NCBI GenBank assembly: GCA_028023455.1
Contig: JAQFVV010000013.1
Coordinates: 2,606,001 to 2,670,000 of the forward strand
Source: Epiperipatus broadwayi
Lineage: Eukaryota > Onychophora > Udeonychophora > Euonychophora > Peripatidae
Reading direction: 5' to 3'
Length of the DNA: 64,000 bases
Part shown: positions 24,116 through 35,146 of the stretch, piece after piece
Numbering within the stretch: position 1 is the stretch's first letter
Layout: each line of letters starts with the position of its first letter
Made by a program: the position numbers and the translations under genes
The notes under the pieces: generated by a model
Seen by the model: only the letters and a program-made list of their open reading frames with translations
Databases searched by the model: none
What the model was told of the DNA's origin: nothing

Positions 24116-26499
24116 ACTAATAAATTATTAAACATTTTGAGAAACATTATGTCTATAAAATAAGGTTGCCTCAAACTTGGATTAGACACACAAAATTACA
24201 CTGCACATAAACCACTTTTGTTTATATTTGAATACAAATTTATATGCCATATAATAAAGAGCATAAATGATTTAATATTATATAATTTATATAGTATACA
24301 GTTACACCAATATAAACAAATTAATAAATTAATGTCATTTATCAAATAATAAAAAAATAAATAACATTTATTTTAAAATGAAGTTTTTGAGAGTTTTGAG
24401 ATAGATTAAATCAAGATAAAGAAAAAAAAGATATTGCAAGTTTTTTTTTTAATAAAAGTTTGTCTTTTAATTTATTTCTAATTATACTTTAAGATAGGAG
24501 GGGGAAGAAAGTATAGAATTTTTCTGCAATTAGCTGTATTGTTGAAACTTTAAAAAGCGGAGTATTTTTATGTTATCTATAGTGCTGATCAATTGGAATG
24601 TTTCCATGGAAGTACAAACAAAATATGAAAAAAAAAAAGGAAAGACATGAAAGGTGAACTCAGACTTTGAAAAAAACTATAAATTACAGATTTGCCTTTT
24701 GTTTGATTATTAATTGGAATTTGGCCGAAGTCAGTATCTGATATATTGATTTAAATTTGGTTCAAACTCTTCAAAAAAAAAAAAAAATCTGCAAATTAAA
24801 TAAAAAGAGAGAAAAATGTTGAGTGGCTAGAGGCAACAGAACTTTCCTCTTTGGAAACCTTTCTTTCCATTACCACCTGGAACTGCCACTGTAAATGCCA
24901 ATGTTGCATAGGACATTGAGAGCTAGCTGAGAAAAATGGACTAAAATGAAAATTCTGGACAAACCATAAGCATAAAATAAAATACTTCACCCAGGGTAAA
25001 CTGCCTTTTCTTTTTATTACAAGAAACATTTATATGATAATATATGTATTATGTATAATAGCATATTTTTGAAAATCTTCTGCTTCAAGATTTCAACAAT
25101 AGAAAAGGGTTTTTTTTATAGATTCGTTAATTATATTTATTTCATTAATTTAAATTAATCCACATTATATATTTTTTATTTTATTAATTAAATTTACCTT
25201 TATCTCCTATCGTTATACTGAGAATGTATATATGAATATAAAGAGAGAAAAAAAAATTGTATATTTGATCTAAGGAAAGACATACATATATAAATACATA
25301 CATATACATATAGGATTTAACATTAGAAAGAGGAGATTTGAGTGTTGCTAACAAGCACGGTCTTATAATAAGTCACCCTTGAGTGCACTCATAGTATGTA
25401 TTTATCATAATTATTGATAAAATTTTATACATTTAATAAAGTGACAGTACATGTTCCTTCGAGAATGATATGTTAAATCTGTATTAGTAAGGAATAGATC
25501 GGGATGACTTGATTAAATAATTGCGAGGAAAGGAAATAAGAAAAAAATAGGAAAAAGGTATAATAAATGTTTCAATATTAGTTGTTGGTCTGATTTTTTT
25601 TTTATTATAACTAGTTAAATATTATATTTCATTTTATAAAATTATAGTCCAATAAAATAAAATTATTTTAGAGATTACATTTGGTGATTGCCGTTCAAAA
25701 ACAAATAATTAACTGTGATTATAGGAACCATTGTAATATGGTCTAGGCTGAAATGCTTGGTGGTGGCCTTGAACAGTCACTGTATTTTGTAATCTTTGAA
25801 AAATTTTCGATCGTGGCAAAATATTTTGGCATAATAATAAAAAAGATTTAAATATTATTCAAGTAATTAAAATAAATAACGACCAATATTTCACGATTAT
25901 GTTTATATCGCATTGAAGGCCTTGAGAAAAAATCATCAGCTTATTTTTAATACATTTTATTAGCTTATAAGGCCGATAAAGAATTTCTGCCTTTATTGTC
26001 CTCATGTAAGCTAGTAAAATGATCAGAAAATACAAAAATTAAATGCATCTATTAGTAAAAAATTCAAATTTTATCCGATTTCAAATTGTAATACATCATT
26101 TTAAAGATGGAAATAAGCAGCAACCAATGATGGGATTTCTGTTGATGTTATGCTTATAGTTTATTGTGCAATTTAAAAAAGACAAAATTTCACCGAATCA
26201 GTTTCCACATGTGCAGGTTGCACTACAAAGATTTATTAATAAAATTTAGGTCTTCCCTGTAAAGTGACTTAACCAAGGTAAATAAGTAGACTTAATATGG
26301 AGATAAGATTTTATTATTCTTCATATTAAATTCATTCATGACAGGACAGAATTTTTGTTTATTACTAACTTAATTAATATAGTAGTAGTTGTTTATTATT
26401 TTTTGTGTAAGTGATTAACATTCTTGCATGAAAAGTCTTTTATTTCATAATAATGACCACACATAAAATTGGAATTTCTTCACAAGGATTGGATAATAT
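24116..26499. other. AT-rich DNA, nothing recognised
   Basis: No gene was recognised. A slightly more complex stretch at 24815-25030 has an open frame on the minus strand, but with no motif. Several A and T homopolymers are present. Confidence 0.45.
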
Positions 26500-27193
26500 A
26501 AGATCATCATTTATACATATATTATTGAAATTAAATTTAGCTAGTTAGTATTATTATAATTTTTTATATAAAATTTCATTTATTGTTTTATAACTTATAA
26601 AAAATTTGTTTGTGTTATGATATATATCTATTATGGAAATATGGGAAGATATTATTTAATTTGATATCATAAAATAGTAGAAATGTCTGTAAAGCACTTA
26701 TAATAATTTTTTTGTTATATGAAATAAATTTAAATTGTTACCTGTTAATAAACCTGTTAAAATTTATTTTAAATCCAAGGAGGTCTCTAATTTATTTAAG
26801 TTATTTATATTTTCCGAAACAAAATAAGGTTGACTATATATAACCATATACATATATCATACTTGTTTAATATCCTGATAACTTGGTTGAAATTAATTTT
26901 AAAAATCTATTGAGATATATTAAGTATTATTACTACTACAAGATATTGATGGAAATCCCTGAAGAGTGTTAAATGTAAAAACTACTCTGAGTTTGAATAT
27001 TGAGAATAATGGAACAATCAACAAAGGTGAAGATTGGATCAATTAGTCAAAGTTGCATCTAAATTAAATATTTAATTCTAAATTATCTTGTTTGAAATGG
27101 ATTCAATCTTGGATTAAAGTTAAATCGTATCATTCATAGCATCCTATAAATCCGATTATAGCTAGATGCAACCACGGAATCTGGACCGTTACA
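26500..27193 (+). repeat. Diverged LTR fragment related to 13077-15777
   Basis: The final about 250 bp follows the LTR end: 'CTGAGTTTGAATATTGAG', 'GCATCCTA', 'GATGCAACCAC', and the terminus 'CTGGACCGTTACA' at 27181-27193, the same terminus as 21954. Weaker matches reach back to about 26600 ('ATATCTATTATGG'). The left end could not be fixed. No interior follows, so it is a solo or truncated LTR. Confidence 0.55.
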
Positions 27194-27242
27194 GTATATT
27201 TATTCTTTTGTCACAATTTACAAAAAAAAAAAAAAACAACTA

Positions 27243-28319
27243 TACACCTGGGTCTCGTTTTACGCAATAGATAGGTTCCTCAGAAAACATGTGCAAACGA
27301 AATCACGCAAAAATAGACGTAATTTACATTGACAGGGGGATGCGGTCTGTGATTTTTCAAAATTCACGTAAAAGCAAAGCACCAACATAAAATTACTTTA
27401 AAATTCGCGCAAAAAAAAAAAATAAGGAAATAAAATATGACTAATAAAAAATTTCAAATTTGAAAAAAATTGATGCAAGACAAACTTTTTTTAACTATAA
27501 TATTTAATTTTATTCAAAATAATATATTTTTATGCATAATTTACAGTATAGTAATTTACATTTTTATACACATTTTAATTATTATCGCTATTTGCCAAAA
27601 AACACGTTCGTTTGCAAACTAGTGCCAACTTCACACTCATGTTGTGTCAATGGTTTTCTGGTGACAACGTAATTAGTAAGTAATTTTTGAGACGATGATT
27701 TTATTAATTGTTTATGAAACTAACAACTAAAAATTAAATTCTTATTTTTGTCTTTAATTTTTTAATTTTCAATTCCGTTTAAAAATCAAATTTCACATTA
27801 CATTAATTTCAAGTCACCGTAAGTAATTTTTAAATTGTTAATTACAATTAAAAATCAGATTTTAATTTTTAATTGTCAAATTTAATTGTGCCCACTGCTA
27901 TTACTCACCTTTTAAAAATAAACTTGTGGACACTAAATGATCAATAATTGATTATGTTCTTTTTTAAAAAGCAAAAACAGAATGTGATTTAAAATGCAAA
28001 ATTAACACGCACAATGTTTGAACAAATTTACATTATAATCTTGTAAAATTTAATGTGTGTATACATAAAATGTGGAAATCATGATTTTAATTTCATTATT
28101 GCATAAAATCTTATTATTATAAAGCACTGAAAATATTGAAATTACTAAGATGAAAATCAAATTCCAATAATGTGCTATTACTTTCAATATAACATAAGTG
28201 CGCGAAATGTCTTATTTAAAGTAATAGCACATTATCGGAGTTCGACTTCCGGTGAAACATGAATCATGTAACTTCAAAATCGTGTTAAATAAGTCCGCGT
28301 AAAAAGAGACCCGGATGTA
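27243..28319. mobile_element. pogo/Tigger-like miniature DNA transposon, copy 2
   Basis: Starts CACCTGGGTCTCGTTTTACG at 27245 and ends with a near-complement (GAGACCCGGATG) at 28317, flanked by TA on both sides. It matches 6208-7685 along most of its length, including 'AATTAAAAATCAGATTTTAA' and the internal hairpin (about 28130-28255), but is 1073 bp against 1478 bp. It has no coding capacity. The arms contain CG-bearing words that copy 1 shows with TG or CA, consistent with CpG decay. Confidence 0.75.
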
Positions 28320-28374
28320 TATGTATTTGTAGTTATATATATACTGAACTATTTTCATAACCTAATGAAGATTG

Positions 28375-28712
28375 TTATATTTTAAAACAAAATTCAAAAC
28401 TTTATTTATATCTTTCTAAATACATTCAAGTGTTAATAGTATCACATAGGTTAGTATGGAACATAACATATTAATTGCATTATCCTCTTCTCTTCTTCTT
28501 ATGTTGCTAACCTAATCAGTGTCAGCTAGCATAGAAATTGTATTGGTGAGCTTTACAACTGTGAATACTGAATTTAAATATCACTCTAACCACTAAACTA
28601 CTTTGTCAATATTTGTCAAGGTTAGAACATCATCTTAAATTTAATATTCATGAATCTAAATTTAGATCACTGGTTCAATTTTCATATTAGCTGTCACTGA
28701 TCAAGTCAGTAC
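28375..28712. repeat. SINE pair in inverted orientation
   Basis: A minus-strand copy (about 28375-28605) meets a plus-strand, 3'-truncated copy (about 28612-28712), heads together as in 2548-3098. The plus half shows 'GGTTAGAACATCATC' and a B-box-like 'CTGGTTCAATTTTC'. The minus half has the core and body landmarks. Boundaries are approximate, and no target duplication was identified. Confidence 0.55.
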
Positions 28713-29485
28713 TATTATTATTATATAGACTGATCTATATAAATACATAATATTTTGAAGTGAGCCCACTTAATAAAAATCTATCAGCACACCACTGAAT
28801 CTTAATATAAAATACATTCTCCCAGAAGATTAAATATATTATATAAAGTAGATAAAATATATCTTTAAAATAGCATGCTTGTTTATTTTTGTATATGTAT
28901 TACACATATTGAAAAGTGTGTTTTCATTTTCTAAATAGTTTATAAATGTCAAAGTATTTAAACTTTAAACATTTACTTAGTTTCCAAAATAAAATATAGC
29001 CAATTAACTAGACAAATTGGATTCTTAATAACCTTTAGGAAATGTATTGTTTTTAATATCAATGAACTTTTTTTTTTCTTGTTACAAATTCATGGGAAAT
29101 TAAATTTTTTTTTAAAAAAAATTAAATATTTTAAAACAATTTATAAAAAAATTACTAAGAAAAGGGTACTATCATTAATAATAATACAATTTTTATTCTA
29201 AATATTTTTATTATTTTTTCTAACTTCTCTTATAAAATAATTTACAAAGTCAACCACGAAGTGCCCAGACTTTGGACCATGTAATATGCATAATAATTTC
29301 ATCTAAGTATTTTTAATTTTATATTTAAAAACATTCATAAATTACAATCGAATAACAATTAAATAAATCATTATAAAAATAGTGAGAAAAGATTATGAAT
29401 TTTTAAAACTTTTTTTTAAAAACATCAAACAGTATTTTTCAAATATTAGTACTTTGAATTCCTGTGATGATTACTTGTATATATT
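28713..29485. other. AT-rich DNA, nothing recognised
   Basis: Low-complexity AT-rich sequence with T and A runs; no feature was recognised. Confidence 0.45.
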
Positions 29486-29538
29486 TGTGAAATAAATATT
29501 GTGCAAAGAAAAAAATATTTTAAAACATATTACACTGC
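29486..29538 (+). repeat. Flanking duplication, left copy (pairs with 33498-33553)
   Basis: About 50 bp ending 'ATTTTAAAACATATTACACTGC' minus its last bases recurs just past the 3' LTR, ending near 33553. It is far longer than a normal 4-6 bp target duplication. The immediate 5-bp flanks are ACTGC and ATTGC, a possible one-mismatch target duplication. Confidence 0.6.
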
Positions 29539-30171
29539 TGTCATATCTGACCTTGCCTTTAGAAGTGGACTATTCAAGATTCCTTGTTTGATTGGCTAGC
29601 CCCAGTCGCTATTCAATGGAAATAAATCCTTTCATTGAGGTTTGTGCAGATAATCCAAGTGTTTCTGGTAAGGTAGGGGATCTGCCATTGAATAGTCAGC
29701 CTTTTTGGAGGCAAAGCAGAAAGCAATTACTTCAATCAACCTGAATGACTGAACATGCTCTCCAATAAATGCATTGCCATCAACAAAAGTATTTTCTCTA
29801 GTCATTATTACAACATCCACACAGTGAGGCAGGTCCACTTAAGGACTAGAAACTGCTAAGTCCATAGCTGACTCGAGCTGTCCTGCACAGCCAGAAGAAT
29901 CTGAATTAGAGCCAACTTGAGGCAAGCTGTACTGCATAGCCAGAAGAGTCATACTTGAACTCGCAAGGCAGGCTATTTATATAGCTGGAAGTGAGTTCCA
30001 TAATTCTGGATGACTACCCCAGCATTAAATTGTATAAAACTTATTTGTGGGTTTTATTAACTAACATGTGTGTATATTTTTGTCACCAATAAATTATACA
30101 TATTAATTGCATATTGTCATCATTTGTCTGTTGGATTGGAACTGAACCTGTAAATTTAGCCAAACACAACA
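29539..30171 (+). repeat. 5' LTR of a Ty3-type element
   Basis: Begins TGTCATATCTGACCTTGCC and ends GCCAAACACAACA. It aligns along its whole length with 32849-33495. AATAAA-like words near 29785 and 30086 could serve polyadenylation. No good TGG-type primer-binding site follows. Confidence 0.85.
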
Positions 30172-30594
30172 GATCTGATACAGTCAGACAAAAAAATTTT
30201 CCCTCAGGGCTGAAAAAATTATAATTGAACTCATTATAAAAATACACATCTTCTCATGCATATTTGCTTTTATTATTTTTTTTGAAAAAATTTCATTTGC
30301 CGTAATTCCATTACGGTAATTTTTTAAAACCATGTAAAACTGTCAAATAAAAATTGACTGCAAACATAATGGCCTGTCAATTTGAAGCTACAACCACTCA
30401 TGAGAGATTTACTCACAACATAGTAACAAAAGTTCACCCTAGTGGTTTAAAAGCTTCGTTGAGTTAGCTATAACAATGTAGTTGTAAAATTAAAAATTAA
30501 GAGTGGTAACTCTGAATAAAATTAAAATTAAGACTGGTAATTCTGAATAAAATTAAAAATAATTATGAGTGATATCTCACATATATAAATAAAT

Positions 30595-31100
30595 ATGGAT
30601 AATGCAATCGGCTCAATGGAAGCTTTTGACCTGGCTCAACCCGAGAGCTGGTCAAATTATAAAAAGCCCTTGATTTTTTACCTACAGGCCCACCAGATTA
30701 AAAAACCTGAGGTAAAGTTAGCCACTCTAATAACCATTATAGGTCCGCAAATGTATAATATACTCATCTCAATCTATGGCTGTAATCCCAGCTGTGTTGG
30801 ATTTTGACAGAATATTGACAATTCTCACAGAGTATATGCCCCCTAAACACTTGACAAATAATGCGGAGATACAATTTTAATTTCAGCTTGCAAGAACAGG
30901 GAAAAACAGCTACAGAATTTGCAACAAGAATCCGAACAATAGCCTTGAAGCCTGACTTCAAAGCCTTCATGAATGAAGCACTTTATGAACATCTCACAAT
31001 TTGAGGTTGAAAATGTTTATAATTCCGAACCTAAATTTTGAGACAGAGGTAGCTCATGCAGGACTTGCAGAGCTAGACAAGGTAACCCATTAAAAAGAAT
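30595..31100 (+). pseudogene. Ty3-type Gag capsid, frameshifted
   Basis: From an ATG at 30595 the frame reads 'MDNAIGSMEAFDL' then 'SWSNYKKPLIFYLQAHQI' and 'KLATLITIIGPQMYNIL', the usual start of a Ty3-type capsid. It ends after 70 codons. Other frames continue with 'ILTILTEYMPPKHLT' near 30815-30860 and 'EFATRIRTIALKPDFKAF' near 30915-30970 (one shift). These blocks are in the right order for Gag of short-LTR Ty3 elements. The gene is dead through frameshifts and stops. Confidence 0.75.
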
Positions 31101-31219
31101 TATTAAGTACGAGGTGCAAAAAATTGAACATAACACTGAGTCATCCAAATACTGAGTCAGCTCAGAGAATCAGCATTGAATAGTGGCTTTGCTATAGATT
31201 TAATTAACAAATGCACAGG

Positions 31220-31670
31220 CATACAGAATGCCTGTATTATGATGCAACATGCACATTTTGAAAGTGAGTCAGACATATAAAGGCAGCAAGTCTGAAATTG
31301 AAAAGATAAATGGTTTATATCAGAATGGAAAAACCCATTCCAAAAAAACAGTAAAGGCAATAATAAAAAATCTAAACAAGTTGCCTGTATAAATCATATC
31401 AAAGATGATCATTCTGGATTTATACATACTGTTATAATTAATAATGTGCCAGTTCTGATGAACTTGACACAGGGTCAGAGAGTGTCTATAGTTTCAAAAA
31501 AGACCTGGGCAATCATTAATAAAGAGAATGTTTGTCTAACGTACAAAGAGGGTATGTGTTCTCCAGGAGGAAACCCTGTTAACCTAAATAATAGTAAGCA
31601 TTATTACAATAGCAATATGCTATTTGTCCATGCAGCTAGGCAAGTCCACATAAGAACTGGACACCACTAA
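31220..31670 (+). pseudogene. Gag zinc-knuckle trace and aspartic protease remnant
   Basis: Near 31250-31310 a frame reads like a decayed CCHC knuckle ('RHIKAASLKLKR' after a Cys-Phe). Downstream a protease follows: in one frame 'DELDTGSE', with the catalytic Asp-Thr-Gly at 31466-31474, and in the neighbouring frame 'VSIVSKKTWAIIN', the block that follows the active site. A frameshift right after DTG separates them. The open 74-codon frame at 31446 therefore shows the downstream part but reads LTQG at the active site. The protease would have matured Gag-Pol. Confidence 0.65.
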
Positions 31671-31930
31671 GACTACTGCTGACTCAACACACAGCCGAAA
31701 GTCATTCTCCTTACCAGAGAGACAATCTATTAGGTATAACCGGAAATGATAAATTGTGAAGACTCAGATCCAAAAGCTACAAAAATGGACCCAACAGGGT
31801 TGGCCTAATAAAAAACCCAGTTGAATTACATTCAGCCTACTGGGTGCGTAGGTTGATCTATCAACAGAACATGGCTGCATTATCTGGGGATCCAGAGTTG
31901 TAATTTTCCCAGGCAGACATTCCTAGGTGC
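31671..31930 (+). other. Deletion zone: reverse transcriptase and RNase H missing
   Basis: Only about 260 bp separate the protease remnant from the integrase remnant. No FADD/YADD-type box, RNase H or connector was found, so the polymerase core has been deleted. Confidence 0.6.
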
Positions 31931-32735
31931 TTAGTTTATTGTATTATCACCCAGGAATAGTCCGGATGAAGATTCTGGCAAGATCATACATGTGGTGGCC
32001 TACCTTAAATGCTGACATTGAAGCCAAGGTCCACCACTGCTGGCAGTGCAAGATGAATCAAAACATGCCAGGAAAAGACAAAAGAGTCCAGTGACCCGAA
32101 CTTGAAGGGCCCTGCTCTAGACTCCATCTGGACCATGCTGGTCCATGAAAAGGCAAACTGCTGTTGATAGTGGTGCATTCATTCTCCAAGTGGCTGCAAG
32201 TTGTGGCGGTTCCATCTCTTCACTTCACCGCCATGATAGAAGGTCTGAGAACGCTACTTGCCATACATGGTCTTCCTAAAACAATAGTGACTGTCAATGG
32301 CACAGCTTTTTCAGCTGGGTGCATTAAAAGCCTTATGCACTAATAACAACATCAAACTTATGAACAGCTCTCCATACCACCCTGAAATTATGGTCAGGCA
32401 GAGAGATTGGTACAAGAAGCTAAGAAGCTGATAACAAAAATGGATACAGGAAATTGAAACCCCAGAATTGCCATGACTCTGCTAGAGCAGCACTCTATGC
32501 CGAGCACAGCAACAGGAAAATGGATACCAGCAGTGGTGAATCAACTAAAAAGTCTCTATACTGTGATGCAAACAGAAGATGGTATTCAACATCATTGCCA
32601 TCTCAACCAGCTAAGACTCAACTACATAACAGAAGCTGATAAAAGCAGTAACCAACCTGGGACAAGTACATCAAGCAGGAAAGAGAAACATCAAAGTCAA
32701 GGCAGCAGCAAACATCCAAAAACAACTTCATAAAG
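31930..32735 (+). pseudogene. Integrase remnant of the Ty3-type element
   Basis: From about 31940 a frame reads 'HPGIVRMKILARSYMWWP', then 'DIEAKVHHCWQCK' with the two cysteines at about 32038-32049. This is the HHCC zinc-binding N-terminal domain of Ty3-type integrases. The catalytic core is recognisable only in broken frames (around 32150-32400, including 'NNNIKLMNSSPYHPE' near 32345). The C-terminal part around 32454-32735 has overlapping open frames of 61-86 codons, one with 'MDTSSGESTKKSLYCD', typical of the Lys/Ser-rich end. The core DDE residues cannot be assembled in one frame, so it is inactive. Confidence 0.65.
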
Positions 32736-32837
32736 TGAAGAAGCCAAGGACAGTGATGAACAGAAGCCACCAACAAAGTGGACAATATGTCATGCAGCAC
32801 ATCTCAATGACTATGTCCTCCCATGCTAATCTTAGCC

Positions 32838-32848
32838 AGGGGGAGAGA
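32838..32848 (+). promoter_or_regulatory. Polypurine tract
   Basis: AGGGGGAGAGA lies directly against the TGTCATATC start of the 3' LTR, a textbook position and composition. Confidence 0.8.
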
Positions 32849-33495
32849 TGTCATATCTGACCTTGCCTTTACAAGTGGACTATTCCAGATTCCTTGCATG
32901 ATTGGCTAGCACTCAGTTGCTATCCAATGGGGATAAATTCTTTGTTGTGGTTCACACACATAATCAAGTGTTTCCAGTAAATTAAGGGATCTGCATTAAA
33001 TAGTCAGCCATTTTGAAGGCAAGGCAGAGAGCAATTACTTCTGTCAACCTGAATGACTGAATGTGCTCTCCAATAAACCCTCTGCCATCAACAAAGGTAT
33101 TTTCTCTAGTCATTATTGTGATGAGCCAGATGTACCTAAGGACTGGAAACTGCTATGTTTACAGCCGACTCAAGGCAACTGTCATGAACAGCCAAAAGTC
33201 AGAACTAGATCCAACTTGAGGCAAGCTGTACAGCACAGCCGCAAGAGTCATACTTGAACTCATGAGGCAGGCTAATCATATAACTGGAAATGAGTTCCAT
33301 GACTGTGCATGACTACCCCAGCATTAAATTGCATAGACAATATTTGTATGTTGTATAGACCATATTTGTATGTTTTATTAATTAACATGTGTGTATATTT
33401 TTGTCACTAATAAATTATACATATTAATTGTTGAGTAGTGTCATCATTTGTCTGTTGGTTTGTAACTGAACCTGCAGATTTAGCCAAACACAACA
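32849..33495 (+). repeat. 3' LTR of the Ty3-type element
   Basis: Same ends as 29539-30171, 647 bp against 633 bp, with scattered substitutions and a small internal duplication ('AGACAATATTTGTATG' region near 33340-33370). The LTRs are more alike than those of the two gag-only elements, so this insertion is younger. Confidence 0.85.
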
Positions 33496-33497
33496 AT

Positions 33498-33553
33498 TGC
33501 AGAAATAAATTTTATACAAAGAAAGAAATATTTTAAAACATACTACACTGCTG
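33498..33553 (+). repeat. Flanking duplication, right copy
   Basis: Matches 29486-29538 from 'GAAATAAAT' through 'AAATATTTTAAAACATACTA' with a few differences. The element seems to sit at the junction of a pre-existing tandem repeat, or target DNA was copied on insertion. Confidence 0.6.
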
Positions 33554-33594
33554 AAATTAAAAAACAAAACAAAACAAAACAATAGTAGTAAAAT

Positions 33595-33890
33595 TTTTCA
33601 ATTAAATCATTTTAAGGATAAAATTCAATCTTCAAGAATCTAAAGGTCCAAGTTTGACTCCCATGTTGGTCAGGCTAGCAATATCTGAAAAAGAGAGGAG
33701 ACTAGTAACATTTCAAATATTGTGTTAAATACTAACTTGTGTACTGCTACTAACAGTTTAATGTACATAAAGATTGAATTTTTTTCTAGACATTCAGTTC
33801 TTAATATTAGATGGTAGAAATAGTCTAGCATATAATTAATACTAAAATGGCATCATGACAAACTTTCAGACAAACAACATGCCATTATCA
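33595..33890 (+). repeat. SINE copy, near full length at the 3' end
   Basis: Carries the family body: 'TTCAAGAATCTAAAGG', 'GGTCAGGCTAGCAA', 'CTGAAAAAGAGAGG', 'AATATTAGATGG'. It continues into 'ATGGCATCAT' and 'CTTTCAGACAAACA', the same end as the copy at 472-775. The A-box half of the head is missing or decayed. Confidence 0.6.
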
Positions 33891-34064
33891 TTATATTTTG
33901 ACATTACATGTAACACAGAAATGAAATATAGCTAAGGTAATTTTTTTTTTTTTTAAACAGAGCAAAACTCTCCATACAGTATTGCCACCTGTGCTAAACA
34001 GAGTAATCAATGGTTGCCAGAAGGCTTTGCATAAAATCCCTATCTAATGCCTACTCATCCAATA

Positions 34065-34106
34065 TCCCCAGACTAGTTTCTGGTTTGTGGCCTTTGTCAG
34101 TGAGGA
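34065..34106 (-). ncRNA. Type I hammerhead motif, probably inactivated
   Basis: Minus-strand reading: stem I strand UCCUCA (34101-34106), then CUGACAA where the core requires CUGANGA, then a stem II with GGC/ACC, then GAAA, 2-bp stem III, GUC, and stem I partner UGGGGA (34065-34070). The change at core position G8 to A would abolish cleavage. Stem I pairing is intact. Confidence 0.55.
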
Positions 34107-34525
34107 GCTTTGGATCTGAGAGCACTGCATCTAGATCTTAGGATCTAATGCAACCCTCTAGCAACCACCTTTTATCTCTACTTAACTACAAAACTATGAG
34201 AATGAAATTGAAAACACAAAAAATATTTTCGATCTAAGCTCAATAGCTTATATAGTCATATGGGTCTGAACTCAGTTCAGCACCCATACATTTTGGTGTC
34301 TTTGGCTCTTTTACAACCATAGCCACCACTATCCTATTAGGCAGGATTGGTATTAAACCATTAAGCATCACATGATCACATTTCCTATACTAGCACATTA
34401 ATTGTTGATAAACAGAGCAAAACTCTCCATACAGTATTGCCACCTGTGCTAAACAGAGTAATCAATGGATGCCAGAAGGCTTGTGCATAAAATCCTTATC
34501 TAATGCCACAAGCCAGAAACTAGTC

Positions 34526-34981
34526 TGGGGATATTGTATGAGTAGGCATTAGATAGGGATTTTATGCACAAGCCTTCTGGCATCCATTGATTACTCTGTT
34601 TAGCACAGGTGGCAATACTGTATGGAGAGTTTTGCTCTGTTTATCAACAATTAATGTGCTAGTATAGGAAATGTGATCATGTGATGCTTAATGGTTTAAT
34701 ACCAATCCTGCCTAATAGGATAGTGGTGGCTATGGTTGTAAAAGAGCCAAAGACACCAAAATATATGGGTGCTGAACTGAGTTCAGACCCATATGACTAT
34801 ATAAGCTATTGAGCTTAGATTGAAAATACTTTTTGTGTTTTCAATTTCATTCTCATAGTTTTGTAGTTAAGTAGAGATAAAAGGTGGTTGCTAGAGGGTT
34901 GCATTAGATCCTAAGATCTAGATGCAGTGCTCTCAGATCCAAAGCTCCTCACTGACGAAGGCCACAAGCCAGAAACTAGTC
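34526..34981 (+). ncRNA. Predicted 456-nt monomer between two hammerhead cleavage sites
   Basis: The GUC at 34523-34525 (in a 3'-half hammerhead beginning at 34505) and the GUC at 34979-34981 (in the complete hammerhead) mark the same point in successive tandem units. A transcript cut at both would release a 456-nt RNA able to circularise, as with known hammerhead retrozymes. The upstream site lacks its own CUGANGA half here, so release would need a complete copy upstream or action in trans. Expression is not shown by the sequence. Confidence 0.5.
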
Positions 34982-34987
34982 TGGGGA
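34946..34987 (+). ncRNA. Type I hammerhead ribozyme
   Basis: All core elements are in order. Stem I strand UCCUCA is at 34946-34951 and CUGACGA at 34952-34958, fitting CUGANGA. Stem II is GGC/GCC with loop CACAA (34960-34970), with an A-A apposition at its base. GAAA is at 34972-34975. A 2-bp stem III (AC/GU, loop UA) is followed by the cleavage base C at 34981, then stem I partner UGGGGA at 34982-34987. Stem I has six pairs, one a U-G wobble. Very short stem III is typical of PLE- and retrozyme-type hammerheads, which may cleave as dimers. The weak base of stem II is the main doubt about activity. Confidence 0.75.
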
Positions 34988-35146
34988 TATTGGATGAGTA
35001 GGCATTAGATAGGGATTTTATGCACAAGCCTTCTGGCATCCATTGATTACTCTGTTTAGCACAGGTGGCAATATTGTATGGAGAGTTTTGCTCTGTTTAT
35101 CAACAATTAATGTGCTAGTATAGGAAATGTGATCATGTAATATTTT

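Larger units (their letters stand above)
33955..35146. mobile_element. Inverted, multimeric hammerhead-ribozyme element
   Basis: A large palindrome. The minus-oriented half (33955-34503) and plus-oriented half (34505-35146) are copies of one repeat in opposite orientation. The plus half contains more than one monomer: 'CCAGAAACTAGTCTGGGG' occurs at 34513 and again at 34969, a period of 456 bp. The minus half also exceeds one monomer, since it repeats the segment after the ribozyme. Each half has a hammerhead motif (34946-34987 plus, 34065-34106 minus). Both ends lie in T-runs followed by AAACAGA (about 33940-33963 and 35138-35160), a possible target duplication blurred by the arm sequence. 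No reading frame of note. This layout resembles retrozyme-type multimeric insertions, but the inverted arrangement is unusual. Confidence 0.75.
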
